Positions 1-9,912 are shown, numbered from the stretch's first letter. The stretch: DNA of 64,000 bases from Candidatus Tokpelaia hoelldoblerii (GCA_002005325.1 CP017315.1:372001-436000); one strand, 5' to 3'. The notes: a model not told the origin generated them from the sequence alone. Made by a program: numbers and translations.

Positions 1-951
1 CCGCAAATTTTGCGGCAGTTGAACCGTCTGCCAACCTTGCAGCAGCGCGTTGGTAACCGCGTTTATATGGCTGGCGAAACCAAACCGATTGATGGCCTTG
101 GCTTCTGGATGCAGGTTGAAGGATCGACCGGCCATTTCAATTCCGCCCACAGCCTGACCGGTGCGAATTATGACCTTGACGCTGTCAAAACCCGGATGGG
201 CGTTGACTTCGAGGTCATGGAAAACAATAACGGTGTTGTTATCGGCGGTGTTTATAGCCAGTATGGTTATGGCCGGGCTGATGTTTCTTCCCGCTATGGT
301 TTCGGCAAAATCAAGACGGATGCTTATGGCGCTGGCGGTACATTGACCTGGTATGGCAACAATGGCTTTTATGTCGATGCTCAGGCCCAGGTGCAGTGGT
401 TTGACAGCAGTATCTATTCGCGCAGTGATAATGGCGAGAAGGGTTTTGACCGCTATCTGACCACAGGCAACCATGGCTTGGGCTATGGTTTCAGTGTTGA
501 AGGTGGCCGCCGTATCGCGCTTTCGGATGGGTGGAGCGTTACGCCGCAGGCGCAGCTTGTCTACAGCCATGTTGATTTTAACAGTTTCAGCGATTCCATC
601 GGCGTGCGTATGACCGCTCGTGATGGCGGCAGCCTGCTTGGCCGTGCCGGTGCGGGCGTTGAGCATGAGCGTAACTGGACATCTGACAAGGGTGACACGC
701 GTTCGCTGAAGGTTCATGGGACGGGCGATATCTACCATGAGTTTTTGGATGGTTCATCTGTTTCTGTTTCCGGTGTTGCGTTCCGCAACAGGGATTACCG
801 GACATGGGCGGGCATTGGCGGCGGTGTGGATTACAGCTGGAAGAATGGCAAATACGCTGTTTACGGCGACGTGAACACACGCACAGCGTTTGAAGACTTC
901 GGCAAGAGCTATCAGGTGCAAGGCACTGTTGGCTTCAAGGTGAAGTTCTGA
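1..951 (+). CDS. Autotransporter beta-barrel domain protein (3' part, 5' truncated by window)
   Basis: The reading frame is open from the first base, so the gene begins upstream; 316 residues are visible. They look like the C-terminal outer-membrane barrel of a pertactin/AIDA-type (type V) autotransporter: an entry motif LPTLQQRVGNR near the window start, then about 280 residues of alternating aromatic/polar beta strands (e.g. GFWMQVEG, YGYGRADVSS, LTWYGNNGFYVDAQAQ), ending in the terminal aromatic signature VGFKVKF recognised by the BAM machinery. The secreted passenger domain, which would define the function (adhesin, protease or other), lies outside the window. Followed by a strong hairpin terminator at 982-1014. 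The barrel assignment is secure; the role is unknown. Confidence 0.88.
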   Translation, partial: PQILRQLNRLPTLQQRVGNRVYMAGETKPIDGLGFWMQVEGSTGHFNSAHSLTGANYDLDAVKTRMGVDFEVMENNNGVVIGGVYSQYGYGRADVSSRYGFGKIKTDAYGAGGTLTWYGNNGFYVDAQAQVQWFDSSIYSRSDNGEKGFDRYLTTGNHGLGYGFSVEGGRRIALSDGWSVTPQAQLVYSHVDFNSFSDSIGVRMTARDGGSLLGRAGAGVEHERNWTSDKGDTRSLKVHGTGDIYHEFLDGSSVSVSGVAFRNRDYRTWAGIGGGVDYSWKNGKYAVYGDVNTRTAFEDFGKSYQVQGTVGFKVKF

Positions 952-981
952 GAAACTTTAAGGTGAAATAGCAGGAAAAAC

Positions 982-1014
982 AAAAGAAGCCGGAAGATAA
1001 TCCGGCTTCTTTTA
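982..1014 (+). terminator. Rho-independent terminator after the autotransporter
   Basis: A 12-bp perfect stem (AAAAGAAGCCGG at 982-993 with CCGGCTTCTTTT at 1002-1013) around an 8-nt loop, ending in T residues, 30 nt after the autotransporter stop. The A and T flanks let it work in both directions, so it may also end the convergent antiporter gene. Confidence 0.85.
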
Positions 1015-1024
1015 TAGAAAGTCC

Positions 1025-2668
1025 CTATGCTCCGGTAAAACGGGTCTCAGCCAGATCAATTTCACGCAAGAAACGGTTTGCCGTTTCTTCGCCAAGCTGA
1101 TGGCGTTTTTTATGATTGTGATAGATCTGGCGCTCCGCCTGCAAGGCGATCAGGCGCAATTGCCGTTCAATCATGTCAATGTTCTGGGAAATGGCAGCAT
1201 CTGTATCCGTGTTTGACAAGGCTGTCAGCCTGCTACGGTAGGTCTGCATGACACGCGCGGCGGCGGCGGCGTAAAGGTCGGCGTCGCTGCGCCCTTCACT
1301 CAGGGTGTGGACGTGCTGTTCAACAGCCTTGATTGCCGCTTCCGCCGCTTCCGCCCGGGCGCGCTCTTCTTCCTTGCGGTGTGAGGGTTCAGGCGGCAGT
1401 TCAATATTTTTCAGCAGGTAGGGCAGGGTGATACTGGCGCCGATGAGCGAAACCAGAATAACGCCGGTGGCGATGAAAATAGCCGTATCACGCGCCGGGA
1501 AAAGCCGGGTATGGTCATCAAGAAAAAACGGCAGCGTCAAAATACCGGCGAGTGTAACTGTGCCGCGCACACCGGCAAGCGAGGTGACAGCAAGCAGCCG
1601 CCAGTCGGGGGCAAAAGGCTTCAGCCCCCGCCGGTGCGCGCGCGCCAGTGTAAAACGCAAGGAAAACCACACCCACACAAACCGCAGGGTGACAAGCGCG
1701 AGATTGATGGCAATAATACACAGGATAAGCCACAGGGGACTTTTGAGGTTTGCCTGCTCTGTCACCTGTGAAATGCTGCCGATAATCTGCGGCAATTGCT
1801 CCCCCAGCAGCACAAAGACCATACCATTGGTGACAAATTGCAGCGTATCCCAGACCGCCGCGCGGTGAATGCGGGTTGCCGCCATATTGCGTAAGGCATC
1901 TTCGGCATAACTCATGGAGATGCCGGCGGCGACAGCGGCCAGAATGCCGGAAGCCTCGATATGCTCGGCAACCAGATAGGCAATGAAGGGGATAAGCAGG
2001 CTGACAACGATCTGCATACCGGTTTCTTCTTCATAATAGCGCGACCACAAGCTTAAAATCCAGGTGATCAGAAAAGTAATGACAATGCCGATGACAAGAC
2101 CGGCCAGCGCTGTCCATAAAAAATTGCCAAAAGCGGCGGTCAGCGAAAAACTGCCTGTGACAACAGCTGCGACCGCAACACGCATGCTGACAAGGCCGGA
2201 AGCGTCATTCAGCAGCGCTTCCCCCTCCAGGATGTGCAGTAGCCGCTTGGGCATGGGAATGCGTTTGGTGATAGCGGAAACCGCCACCGGGTCTGTCGGC
2301 GACATGATGGCGGCAAGGGCGAAGGCAACGGCAAGCGGCATGGCCGGAATGAGCCAGTGAATAAAAAAGCCGACACCGATAATCGTAAACACCACAAGGC
2401 CGAGCGCCAGCTCAAGGATGGTCCATTTATCGCGGGCAAGCCCTTCTTTGGGAATGCGCCAGCCGTCAAGAAACAGCAGCGGCGGCAGAAACAGGAAAAA
2501 GAAGATGTCGGGTTCCAGCGTGATGACCGAACCGGTTATAATCGGCAGCAGTGCACCAATGGCGATCTGGATCAACGGTGAGGGGATCGGAACCGGCAGG
2601 ATGTGCATAACCGCCTGGCTGATGACAACCGCCACAAGTAAAACAAGGATGATCGTGACTGTCGCCAT
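1025..2668 (-). CDS. Na+/H+ antiporter, CPA1 (NhaP/NHE) family
   Basis: 547-aa inner-membrane protein expected to exchange cytoplasmic Na+ (or K+) for protons, for pH and salt homeostasis. Roughly the first 420 residues are hydrophobic with about 12 predicted membrane segments; the CPA1 signature SPTDPVAV (123-130) and the ion-binding NDAS motif (154-157) are present. The last ~125 residues form a charged, probably helical cytoplasmic tail, as in bacterial CPA1 antiporters of this length. Monocistronic by spacing: 154 nt separate it from the clpP-like gene upstream on the same strand. The ATG at 2668 starts right at the first membrane helix; its ribosome site is weak. Ion specificity cannot be read from sequence. 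Confidence 0.88.
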   Translation of the reverse strand: MATVTIILVLLVAVVISQAVMHILPVPIPSPLIQIAIGALLPIITGSVITLEPDIFFFLFLPPLLFLDGWRIPKEGLARDKWTILELALGLVVFTIIGVGFFIHWLIPAMPLAVAFALAAIMSPTDPVAVSAITKRIPMPKRLLHILEGEALLNDASGLVSMRVAVAAVVTGSFSLTAAFGNFLWTALAGLVIGIVITFLITWILSLWSRYYEEETGMQIVVSLLIPFIAYLVAEHIEASGILAAVAAGISMSYAEDALRNMAATRIHRAAVWDTLQFVTNGMVFVLLGEQLPQIIGSISQVTEQANLKSPLWLILCIIAINLALVTLRFVWVWFSLRFTLARAHRRGLKPFAPDWRLLAVTSLAGVRGTVTLAGILTLPFFLDDHTRLFPARDTAIFIATGVILVSLIGASITLPYLLKNIELPPEPSHRKEEERARAEAAEAAIKAVEQHVHTLSEGRSDADLYAAAAARVMQTYRSRLTALSNTDTDAAISQNIDMIERQLRLIALQAERQIYHNHKKRHQLGEETANRFLREIDLAETRFTGA

Positions 2669-2822
2669 TTTTGCTGTAACTCTGTTTCCTCAATTTTTCA
2701 TTGTATGCGGCGCATCAAAAGTCACCTTTTGTCATATGCGTGCACATTCATGGCGTAACAAAGGCGCTCTGACATCAATATCTGTTACCCGTTTATGAAT
2801 GCCCCTTTCTCATGCTGGCAGT

Positions 2823-3422
2823 TTATGATTTCAGGTCCGAGATATGGTTGATCATGCGGGATGCGAGGCCGTAATCAATCGCTTCCTCGGCGCTCATCCA
2901 GTGGTCACGGTCGATATCATTGCTGACTTTTTCAACGGACTGGTCGGTTTCGCGGGCGATAATCCTGATCAGCCGCTCACGCATTTTGACAATTTCATGC
3001 AACTGGATTTCAATGTCCGTAGCGCTGCCGCCAACGCCGCCGGAAGGCTCATGAATCAGAAAACGGGTGTTTTCAAGGCACAGACGCCGTTCTTTGGGAA
3101 CAGCCAGAAAGATGTGCGTACCCGCACTTGCCACCCAGCCGGAGCCGATCATGGTGACGGGGGCGGGGATGAACCTGACCATATCATGGATCAGGTCGCC
3201 TGATTCGACATGGCCGCCCGGGGAAGAAACCACCATATAGATGGGGTCGGCCGATTCCTGCGAAAGCGCGATAAGCTGGGCGACAATGCCCTTGGCCATT
3301 TTGTCTTCAATCCGGCCGATGACAAAAACAAAACGGGAGCGGAACAGGTTTTCCTCCATGCGGGGCGATGGGGCCGGCGCGGTGTTTTCTTCCTTGGCTT
3401 TCGGTTTTTTGTCATTCATCAT
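2823..3422 (-). CDS. ClpP-family serine protease (ClpP paralogue)
   Basis: 199-aa protein of the ClpP/crotonase fold. The catalytic serine lies in WVASAG (Ser99), the histidine in FLIHEPSGG (His124), and the acid is probably in the NDIDRDHWMSAEEA segment (Asp171 or Asp173). The oligomerisation/oxyanion segment VVSSPGGHVESG is also recognisable. It differs from housekeeping ClpP by a 20-residue Lys/Glu/Pro-rich N-terminal extension and by WVASAGTHIF in place of the usual QAASMGAFLL, and there is no clpX beside it. It is therefore more likely the second, solitary ClpP-like protein found in many Rhizobiales than the main Clp subunit. Two adjacent ATG codons open the frame; the outer one is used here. 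Confidence 0.82.
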   Translation of the reverse strand: MMNDKKPKAKEENTAPAPSPRMEENLFRSRFVFVIGRIEDKMAKGIVAQLIALSQESADPIYMVVSSPGGHVESGDLIHDMVRFIPAPVTMIGSGWVASAGTHIFLAVPKERRLCLENTRFLIHEPSGGVGGSATDIEIQLHEIVKMRERLIRIIARETDQSVEKVSNDIDRDHWMSAEEAIDYGLASRMINHISDLKS

Positions 3423-3699
3423 GGGCGGGATCTTTCAAATCTGATAATCAACTGCTTTGAGCGGTAGCATAAATACCACTGTATCTGCAAGGCGGGGCAG
3501 GAAAACGTGATGGATAAACCGCATATAAATGTTCACAGGCCTTCGGCAAGGTGCGGGCTGGAAAAACGCGCGCCACGGTTAAAGCGGGAAGCTGAAGACC
3601 GGAGAGAAGAAAATATCCCCGGCCCCTTTGTTATCGCCCGCAGGCGGCTATGTATTCCTGTGCGGGAATTTGAAAAGAGCTTTAACAGGGATATGAAAA

Positions 3700-4116
3700 A
3701 TGAAGATTGTCAAAAAAATAGCAGGACTTGCGGTGTTGACTCTTGTGTCCGGCGCGGTTCTGGTTGCCTGCGGCGATTCAGATGCCAAAAAGGATTATGC
3801 TGCCAGGGTTGAAAGAATTAATACTGAGGCGCAGAAAAAGCTGCCGATAAAAATGGGCCCTGTGTCTGTCACAGAATTCAATGTGAAGGACAGGACACTG
3901 CGGATGAAGACAGTGATTGCTGATGATGACACAGCGCAGGAAGAAAGCGCCACTCTGGACAGGATCGAGCATGGCCTGACAGATCAGGGGATCATCAGAG
4001 GCGCTGTGTGCCAGTTGTTCAAGCTGACCAGGAAAGAGCTGACCGAATTGAACACACTGGAATTGACCTACAGCTTCAGAGAGAGGGCAAAAACCATCTC
4101 TCTTGACTGTCAATAA
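3700..4116 (+). CDS. Small exported lipoprotein, family unknown (copy 1 of tandem pair)
   Basis: 138 aa. The N-terminus is a lipoprotein signal: charged start, hydrophobic core, lipobox LVAC with the modifiable Cys at 24, followed by Gly-Asp (Asp at +2 would favour inner-membrane retention by the E. coli rule). The mature part is mostly charged and carries Cys104 and Cys137, which could form a periplasmic disulphide. I do not recognise the family. The next gene encodes a divergent paralogue: both share KxLPxKM, a (R/K)D..L segment, CQLF, an L..LE..Y.F stretch and a C-terminal Cys exactly 33 residues after the CQLF Cys. The two probably arose by local duplication. A strong terminator at 4141 separates them. 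Confidence 0.7.
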   Translation: MKIVKKIAGLAVLTLVSGAVLVACGDSDAKKDYAARVERINTEAQKKLPIKMGPVSVTEFNVKDRTLRMKTVIADDDTAQEESATLDRIEHGLTDQGIIRGAVCQLFKLTRKELTELNTLELTYSFRERAKTISLDCQ

Positions 4117-4140
4117 ATTCCGGCTTTCATCCGAAAAAAC

Positions 4141-4179
4141 AAAACAGCGAAATGCAGATATTGCATTTCGCTGTTTTTA
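4141..4179 (+). terminator. Strong bidirectional terminator between the tandem paralogues
   Basis: A 16-bp perfect stem (4141-4156 with 4162-4177), loop GATAT, with A-run on the left and T-run on the right. It lies 25 nt after the first small exported-protein gene and isolates it from the second, which must have its own promoter. Confidence 0.9.
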
Positions 4180-4267
4180 TATTGCCGGATATATGCTATT
4201 GTCTTGCGCGTGCAAAAAAGCTGCATTATAACCTGTAACAAACAGGGGCGGGGGAAATAAAATTCAA

Positions 4268-4726
4268 ATGAAGATGATGAATTTGCATCTTTTAAAAAAG
4301 ACAGTTGGCTTTGCCGGTGCCCTGCTTGTTGCCTGTGGATTGATAATGGCAGTCGCTGTTGCACAGAATCATTATATTTCTGATGAGAATAGAGCCTATG
4401 ACGCCAAGGTTGCAGATTTTAATTTCAAGCTACGAAAAATGCTTCCCTTTAAAATGGAAGATGAAAATATGGTTGTGACCGATTTATATATAAGAGATGA
4501 AATACTTTATGGCCATATCATGATTGATGATGTGGCCTATCAGGGAAAAGCAGAAGATTTCTTTAAAAGTTCCATTCTTTCTTCGTCTGAAGAAACGAAA
4601 AGAGATTGCCAGCTATTTTTTCTCATCCAGCAACATTTGCCGGGATTGGAATATGTTGAAATTGATTATACGTTCAAAGGGCAGACAAGAAATTACATTT
4701 TTCAATGCGCGCCTAAAATCTCTTGA
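4268..4726 (+). CDS. Small exported or membrane-anchored protein, family unknown (copy 2 of tandem pair)
   Basis: 152 aa, divergent paralogue of the preceding lipoprotein. The N-terminus has VAC at 21-23, but the hydrophobic stretch continues past the Cys (GLIMAVAVA), so this copy may be membrane-anchored or cleaved by signal peptidase I rather than lipidated. Shared landmarks are KMLPFKM (57-63), IRDEIL, CQLFFL (Cys114), LEYVEIDYTF and Cys147; the Cys114-Cys147 spacing of 33 equals that in copy 1. The codons are clearly AT-richer than the surrounding genes, suggesting relaxed selection or foreign origin. The start has a GGGGGAAA-type ribosome site about 10 nt upstream. Function unknown. Confidence 0.65.
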   Translation: MKMMNLHLLKKTVGFAGALLVACGLIMAVAVAQNHYISDENRAYDAKVADFNFKLRKMLPFKMEDENMVVTDLYIRDEILYGHIMIDDVAYQGKAEDFFKSSILSSSEETKRDCQLFFLIQQHLPGLEYVEIDYTFKGQTRNYIFQCAPKIS

Positions 4727-4732
4727 GATAAT

Positions 4733-4772
4733 CAGAGCGGGCAGAATGTGGTGTTACACTCTCCCCGCTCTG
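4733..4772. terminator. Inverted repeat between convergent genes, probable terminator
   Basis: CAGAGCGGG (4733-4741) pairs with CCCGCTCTG (4764-4772); the enclosed GTGTTACAC can fold further. It sits between the stops of two convergent genes, but neither side has a good T-run, so function as an intrinsic terminator is only likely. Confidence 0.5.
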
Positions 4773-4794
4773 TCAATGTATCGGATACAGGCTG

Positions 4795-7086
4795 TTATCC
4801 TGCCAGTTTGGAAAAATCGGCAATCCGGGCGCTGAGGGTGCGGATACGGCTGAGCAGCGCCAGCCGGTTGGCGCGGATGGCGGCGTCCTCATCATTGACC
4901 AGCACCTTTTCAAAGAAAGCGTCAACCGGTTTGTGCAGGGTTGCCAGTGTTTTCAATGCGCCGCTGAAATCGCCTTTTGTGACCAGCGTACTGATTTGTT
5001 TTGTCGCAGAGGCCATCGTTTTATAAAGCGCGGTTTCCTCTGCCTCAACGAAGCGGTCCGGTTCAACCGTTTCTGTGATGGCGGTTTTCTTTTTGTCTTC
5101 TGCTTCCAGAATATTGATAGCGCGTTTGACACCCTGCAGCAGTTCCTTGCCGTCCGCAGTGCTGATGAAGACAATCAGTGCTTCCACCTGTCGGGCCGCC
5201 TGCAGAAGATTATCCGTGTCAGGGCGCAGAACAGCGTCAATCACGTCATGGCGTGCGCCTTCATCACGCAAATGCACTTTGAACCGCTCATGGAAAAAGC
5301 CCAGCAAATCCTGCAGCACCGGTTCAGCTTTGTCCAGAAGCGCGGCTGTAGAGAGCTTTTCCTCTGCAGACAAGGCAATGGCAATGTCCTGTGCCCCGTC
5401 GGTATCGCGTGCGCTGTCCGCGCGCATATTCTGTTCAAAAACCGCAAGGTTGCGCTCGACAATATGGCGGGTGAGCAATTGCACAGCCTCGCGGAACAGC
5501 GGCAGCAGATGAATTGTCCAGTCCTGCGACAGCACTAGGCGAATAACGCCAAGGGCGGCGCGGCGCAGCGCGTAAGGATCTTTTGAGCCTGTCGGTTTCT
5601 CGTCAATCATCCAGAAGCCGACAAGCGTGTCGATTTTATCAGCCAGGGCAACAGCGACAGAAACCGCATGGCGCGGCACGCTGTCGGTCGGGCCTTGCGG
5701 CTTGTAGTGTTCGGCAATCGCCTGCGCAACGGCTTCATCCTCGCCCTGCAACAGGGCGTATTTATAACCCGTCAAACCCTGCAATTCGGGAAACTCACCG
5801 ACAATTTCGGTTTGCAGATCGGCTTTGGCAAGGCTTGCGGCGCGGCGCACCTGTTTAACCTTTGCTTCCACCAGCGGGGCGATTTTCTCAGCCAGTGCGG
5901 CAATGCGGGCGACACGCGCCCCCTGCGTGCCAAGACGGGCATGGAAGGTGACATTGAGATGGTCAAGCCGCGCCATGCGCTGGTCAAGCGGCTTTTTCAA
6001 GTCAAGGCCGAGACGGCCAGCGGAAGACTTGAGCCGTTTGACATCCGGCAGATCGGCCTGATCGGTATGCCAGAAATAAAGCGCGTCCGAGAGGCGTGCC
6101 CGCACCACCTTGCCGTTACCGGCGATAATTTCCTTCCCGCCGTCTGCCGCCTCAATATTGGCGACCAGAATAAAACGGTTGGAAAGGGCGGTGTCCTCAC
6201 CGCGTTTGCGGGTGACAAAGCATTTCTGATTGGTGCGGATGGTGAGGCGGATAATCTCCGGCGGAATTTGCAGGAACTCTTCCTCAAATTCACCCGTCAA
6301 CACAACCGGCCATTCGACAAGGCCGACGACTTCTTCCGCCAGTTCTTCATCCTCCACCAGATCAAGCCCTTGTGCACAACAAAGATTGCGGGCGTCTGCC
6401 AGAATGATTTCCTTGCGCCGTTCCGCGTCCAGAATAACATGTGCTTCTTCCAGTCTCGCGGCATAATCCTCAAACCGGCGCACGGTGATGGGCTGGCGGT
6501 CGCTCATGAAATGGTGGCCACAGGTTGTATCGCCAGCGCGAATGCCGCCAATCTCAAAATCCACCACCTGGCTGTCTGTTTCCGTTGAGAGCAGGCACAG
6601 GATGGAATGCAGCGGCCGTATCCAGCGCAAAGCGCCAGCCCGGGCTGAAGCCGCGCCCCAGCGCATGGATTTCGGCCAGGGGAAAGTGCGGATCACCTCC
6701 GGCATGGTATCAGCGATGATATCCTGTGCCGTGCGCCCGGGTTTCAAGGTGCGGGCAATATAATAATCACCTTTTTTCGGGTCGGAGGCGATGTCCGCCT
6801 GTTGAATATCTTTCAGGCCGCTGGCGCGCAGAAAACCGGCAATCGCCGCTTCCGGCGCTTTGACGGAAGGGCCTTTGCGCTCTTCCTCAACATCGTTTGA
6901 TTTGGGTGTCAGCCCGCGCAGGTCGAGCGTCAGCCGGCAGGGTGTCCAGTATTCGCGGGCCGCTTCATAGGTCAGGCCGGCATCAACCAGTTTGTCCGTG
7001 ACCAGCTTTTTCAAATCACCTGCTGCTTTGCGCTGCATACGGGCGGGAATTTCTTCACAAAACAGTTCCAGAAGAAGATCAGCCAT
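4795..7086 (-). CDS. glyS: Glycine--tRNA ligase beta subunit
   Basis: 763 aa; the large subunit of the bacterial alpha2-beta2 glycyl-tRNA synthetase, providing tRNA recognition. The start [18 protein letters not shown] is the canonical GlyS N-terminus; [10 protein letters not shown], the HD-like central region ([36 protein letters not shown]) and the C-terminal anticodon-binding DALR-type region with [14 protein letters not shown] all follow in the usual order. The length is normal for Rhizobiales, which are longer than E. coli (689 aa). The ATG shares one base with the glyQ stop (TGATG), indicating translational coupling so that subunits are made in step. Confidence 0.98.
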   Translation of the reverse strand: MADLLLELFCEEIPARMQRKAAGDLKKLVTDKLVDAGLTYEAAREYWTPCRLTLDLRGLTPKSNDVEEERKGPSVKAPEAAIAGFLRASGLKDIQQADIASDPKKGDYYIARTLKPGRTAQDIIADTMPEVIRTFPWPKSMRWGAASARAGALRWIRPLHSILCLLSTETDSQVVDFEIGGIRAGDTTCGHHFMSDRQPITVRRFEDYAARLEEAHVILDAERRKEIILADARNLCCAQGLDLVEDEELAEEVVGLVEWPVVLTGEFEEEFLQIPPEIIRLTIRTNQKCFVTRKRGEDTALSNRFILVANIEAADGGKEIIAGNGKVVRARLSDALYFWHTDQADLPDVKRLKSSAGRLGLDLKKPLDQRMARLDHLNVTFHARLGTQGARVARIAALAEKIAPLVEAKVKQVRRAASLAKADLQTEIVGEFPELQGLTGYKYALLQGEDEAVAQAIAEHYKPQGPTDSVPRHAVSVAVALADKIDTLVGFWMIDEKPTGSKDPYALRRAALGVIRLVLSQDWTIHLLPLFREAVQLLTRHIVERNLAVFEQNMRADSARDTDGAQDIAIALSAEEKLSTAALLDKAEPVLQDLLGFFHERFKVHLRDEGARHDVIDAVLRPDTDNLLQAARQVEALIVFISTADGKELLQGVKRAINILEAEDKKKTAITETVEPDRFVEAEETALYKTMASATKQISTLVTKGDFSGALKTLATLHKPVDAFFEKVLVNDEDAAIRANRLALLSRIRTLSARIADFSKLAG

Positions 7087-8036
7087 CAGCGTGTTCTTTC
7101 CTTGTTATCATTTGCCCCGCCAGCTTCGGTCAGCAGAAATGCCTCGCCGCATTGCCGCGCTAGATCGCGCACGCGCAGGATATAGCTTTGCCGCTCTGTC
7201 ACTGAAATAACGCCGCGCGCCTGCAACAGGTTGAAAACATGGCTTGCCTTGATGCACTGGTCATAAGCCGGCAAGGCGCACGTGTGCAGGCCGCCCGGTT
7301 TTTGCGGCTGGCCTGCCGCCAGGATGGCCGCGCATTCCCGCTCGGCATCAATAAAATGGCGATGCAGAAGATCAGTATCGGCATATTCAAAATTAAAGCG
7401 TGAATATTCCTGTTCGGCCTGCAGGAACACATCGCCGTAGGTGATACGCTTTTCCCCGTCCTGGCCGTTGAAATTCAGGTCATAAATACTGTCAACGCCC
7501 TGCAGATACATGGCGATACGCTCAAGCCCGTAGGTCAGCTCACCGGCAACGGGCGCGCATTCAATGCCGCAGACCTGCTGAAAATAGGTGAATTGCGAGA
7601 CCTCCATGCCGTCGCACCAGCATTCCCAGCCAAGCCCCCATGCGCCGAGGGTCGGGCTTTCCCAGTCATCCTCGACAAAGCGCACGTCGTGCAGGTCAGT
7701 ATCAAGGCCGATGGCTTTCAGCGAGCCGAGATAGAGCGCCTGCAAATCCGGCGGCGACGGTTTGAGAATAACCTGAAACTGGTAATAATGCTGCAGACGG
7801 TTGGGGTTTTCACCATAACGGCCATCGGCAGGACGGCGGGGCGGCTGGACATAGGCCGCCTTCCACGGTTTGGGGCCGAGTGCCCGCAAGGTTGTCGCCG
7901 GATGAAACGTGCCGGCTCCCACTTCCATGTCATAAGGTTGCAAAACGGCGCAGCCGTAGCAGGCCCAATAATCTTGCAGGGTTAAAATCAGCCCTTGAAA
8001 AGAGCGCTTCGGGTTTCGATAATCTGGCAGGTTCAA
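7086..8036 (-). CDS. glyQ: Glycine--tRNA ligase alpha subunit
   Basis: 316 aa; catalytic class IIc subunit that forms glycyl-adenylate and charges tRNA-Gly together with GlyS. Characteristic blocks are visible: [19 protein letters not shown] near the N-terminus, [53 protein letters not shown] and [14 protein letters not shown]. First gene of the glyQ-glyS pair, overlapping glyS by one nucleotide. The 109-nt upstream gap to the TPR gene holds a small perfect hairpin (8079-8095) without a T-run. Confidence 0.98.
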   Translation of the reverse strand: MNLPDYRNPKRSFQGLILTLQDYWACYGCAVLQPYDMEVGAGTFHPATTLRALGPKPWKAAYVQPPRRPADGRYGENPNRLQHYYQFQVILKPSPPDLQALYLGSLKAIGLDTDLHDVRFVEDDWESPTLGAWGLGWECWCDGMEVSQFTYFQQVCGIECAPVAGELTYGLERIAMYLQGVDSIYDLNFNGQDGEKRITYGDVFLQAEQEYSRFNFEYADTDLLHRHFIDAERECAAILAAGQPQKPGGLHTCALPAYDQCIKASHVFNLLQARGVISVTERQSYILRVRDLARQCGEAFLLTEAGGANDNKERTR

Positions 8037-8145
8037 GGTGTAAACCTCTTTTTCCTCATGAAAACAGACGGGGGCGGACCGGTTGCAACAACCGGCAGTT
8101 GCTATAAGGGTTTATTGCCTTCCGGCCTGCAGGTCAACCGCCTTG

Positions 8146-9885
8146 TTATTTCTGCCCGTTCACGGAGGGGATATCTTTCAGGCCATAGGCCAGCTTGTTG
8201 CGGATTTTGGCCAACTCTTCTGCTTCCGGCTCGTTGGCAATGGCGTGTTTCCACTGGAAAGTCGCTTCAAGCTTGCGTTCCGCTTTCCAGTAGGCATCAC
8301 CCAGATGATCGTTGATGGCCGCATCCTGCGGGCGCAGCTTGACGGCTTTTTCCAGCACGTTGACGGCTTCCGTGTAACGGCCAAGCTTGTAATAGGCCCA
8401 GCCGAGCGAGTCGATAATATAACCGTCACGCGGCATCATATGAGCGGCTTTCTGCACCATATCGAGCGCTTCATCAAGCTTCATATCGCGGTCAATCAGC
8501 GAATAGCCGAGATAATTGAGAATTTGCGGATTACGTGGCGAAATTTCCAGCGCCTTGCGGAAATCCGGCTCGGCCTTGTTCCATTGCTGCAAACGCTCGT
8601 AAGCGATAGCACGCTGAAACAGCAGGCTGCCATAATCCTGTTCATTGCGCGATGGCTGGTCAAGCACCGTACCGAGAATTTTCGCCGCCTTGTCAAACTG
8701 TTCAAGCTGCATATAAATGCTGGCAAGCAGGGAAACAATCTGGCTGTCATCCCGCGAGTGCCGGCGCAGCTTTTCCAGGCGGCGGATGGCGCTTTCCTGC
8801 GCGCCGCTCTGGCTTTCATTCAGAGCGAGGCGGATGGTGGCGTCATAAAAATACGGCGATTGTCTGCTGACTTTTTGATAAAGCGCAATGGCCTGTTGCG
8901 GTTTGCCTGCTTTGGCGGATGTTTCCGCCAGTTGATAATGGACCGCGTCATTTCCCGGCGTCAGCGTCCGTGCGGTTTGCAGGTAGAAATAGGCATAAGC
9001 CTCACCTCCAGCGCGGTTGATCGTAGAACCGAGATTATAAAGCGCTTCCGCGCCGCCTTCCACGGCGTTTTTTACCAGCGGCTGCTGCTGCTGCTCTCCA
9101 CGTTCAATTTGCTGGCGCAGCTCATAAAATGTCTTACGGCCGGAAAATTTCTTCTCGCTGTTTTGTAAAAGCGCAATGGCTTCCGGCTTTTGCTTGTTCT
9201 GCAGCAGGTGTATGGCATAGCTGATGACAAGGCGCTCATAGGTGTCAGGGGTGATTGTGCTACTTTTTTCGTCAGCGACCGCCTGCTCAAAACAGGTTGC
9301 GGCCTGTTGCTTCTCGCCCGCAAGGTCATGCAGCAATGCCAGATGATAGAGGCGCAGCAGATTGTACCATTCCAGTCCGTTTGCGCTTTTTTCCAGACGC
9401 TCGACGGCTTTTTGCCGGTTGCCGGCGCCAAAATCCGCCCAAGCGGAAAAAAACGTCGCCGTCAGCTCATCCATCACTTCCGTGTCCTGAAAATGAAAGG
9501 ATGTTGCGGCCTGCATATAGCGCTGGCGGCGCATGGCGTCTGCCGCCAGCACCAGGCGGGCAAAACGCCGCACATTGACATTGTCGCGCAATTGTCGCGC
9601 CAGCGGCACGGCTTCATCAAATTGCCCCGCGCTGAGCAATGTCAGCATCATATCCGGCAGAACCAGCTGGTTGTCCGGTTCATATTTGAGCGCCTGACGA
9701 AAATAATTGATGGCAATATCGGTATTGCTGTCATTATTGGCGACATAACCGGCAAGCCATGCGCCGGAAAAAGAATCGGCCTGCGGTAATATCTTCTGTG
9801 CATTTGCCCAAGCGGGTGAGGTCAACCCTGCCAGAATAACAAAACCGGCGGACGCCAAAAATGTGCGGACTGTTTTTTGCGACAT
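8146..9885 (-). CDS. Exported tetratricopeptide-repeat protein
   Basis: 579 aa. An N-terminal signal peptide (hydrophobic core FLASAGFVILAGL, likely cleavage after AWANA near residue 28) precedes a mainly helical protein made of TPR-like units; the clearest are in the second half (e.g. ALEISPRNPQILNYLGYSL, AAHMMPRDGYIIDSLGWAYY, AVKLRPQDAAINDHLGDAYW). TPR arrays act as protein-binding scaffolds; the periplasmic location suggests an envelope assembly or trafficking role, but no partner is visible. It sits between glyQ and the polyprenyl synthase gene, all on the minus strand, an arrangement I believe is common in Rhizobiales. Start codon chosen because it directly opens the signal peptide. Confidence 0.82.
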   Translation of the reverse strand: MSQKTVRTFLASAGFVILAGLTSPAWANAQKILPQADSFSGAWLAGYVANNDSNTDIAINYFRQALKYEPDNQLVLPDMMLTLLSAGQFDEAVPLARQLRDNVNVRRFARLVLAADAMRRQRYMQAATSFHFQDTEVMDELTATFFSAWADFGAGNRQKAVERLEKSANGLEWYNLLRLYHLALLHDLAGEKQQAATCFEQAVADEKSSTITPDTYERLVISYAIHLLQNKQKPEAIALLQNSEKKFSGRKTFYELRQQIERGEQQQQPLVKNAVEGGAEALYNLGSTINRAGGEAYAYFYLQTARTLTPGNDAVHYQLAETSAKAGKPQQAIALYQKVSRQSPYFYDATIRLALNESQSGAQESAIRRLEKLRRHSRDDSQIVSLLASIYMQLEQFDKAAKILGTVLDQPSRNEQDYGSLLFQRAIAYERLQQWNKAEPDFRKALEISPRNPQILNYLGYSLIDRDMKLDEALDMVQKAAHMMPRDGYIIDSLGWAYYKLGRYTEAVNVLEKAVKLRPQDAAINDHLGDAYWKAERKLEATFQWKHAIANEPEAEELAKIRNKLAYGLKDIPSVNGQK

Positions 9886-9912
9886 ACGGTTTGTTCCTGT
9901 TGCCTGTCTGTT

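Noticed and set aside
3423..3699. 277-nt gap before the first small exported-protein gene, including an open frame from 3507
   Set aside because: The frame is Arg/Lys/Glu-rich, runs into the true gene out of frame and shows no ribosome site or motif.
5668..6588. 306-residue open frame antisense to glyS
   Set aside because: Shadow of glyS; glyS motifs are unambiguous on the minus strand.
8079..8095. Perfect CCGGTTG/CAACCGG hairpin between the TPR gene and glyQ
   Set aside because: Only 7 bp with a 3-nt loop and no T-run; not convincing as terminator, and no T-box features are seen before glyQ.
8083..9168. 361-residue open frame antisense to the TPR gene
   Set aside because: Mirror of a real coding frame; no ribosome site or recognisable motif.
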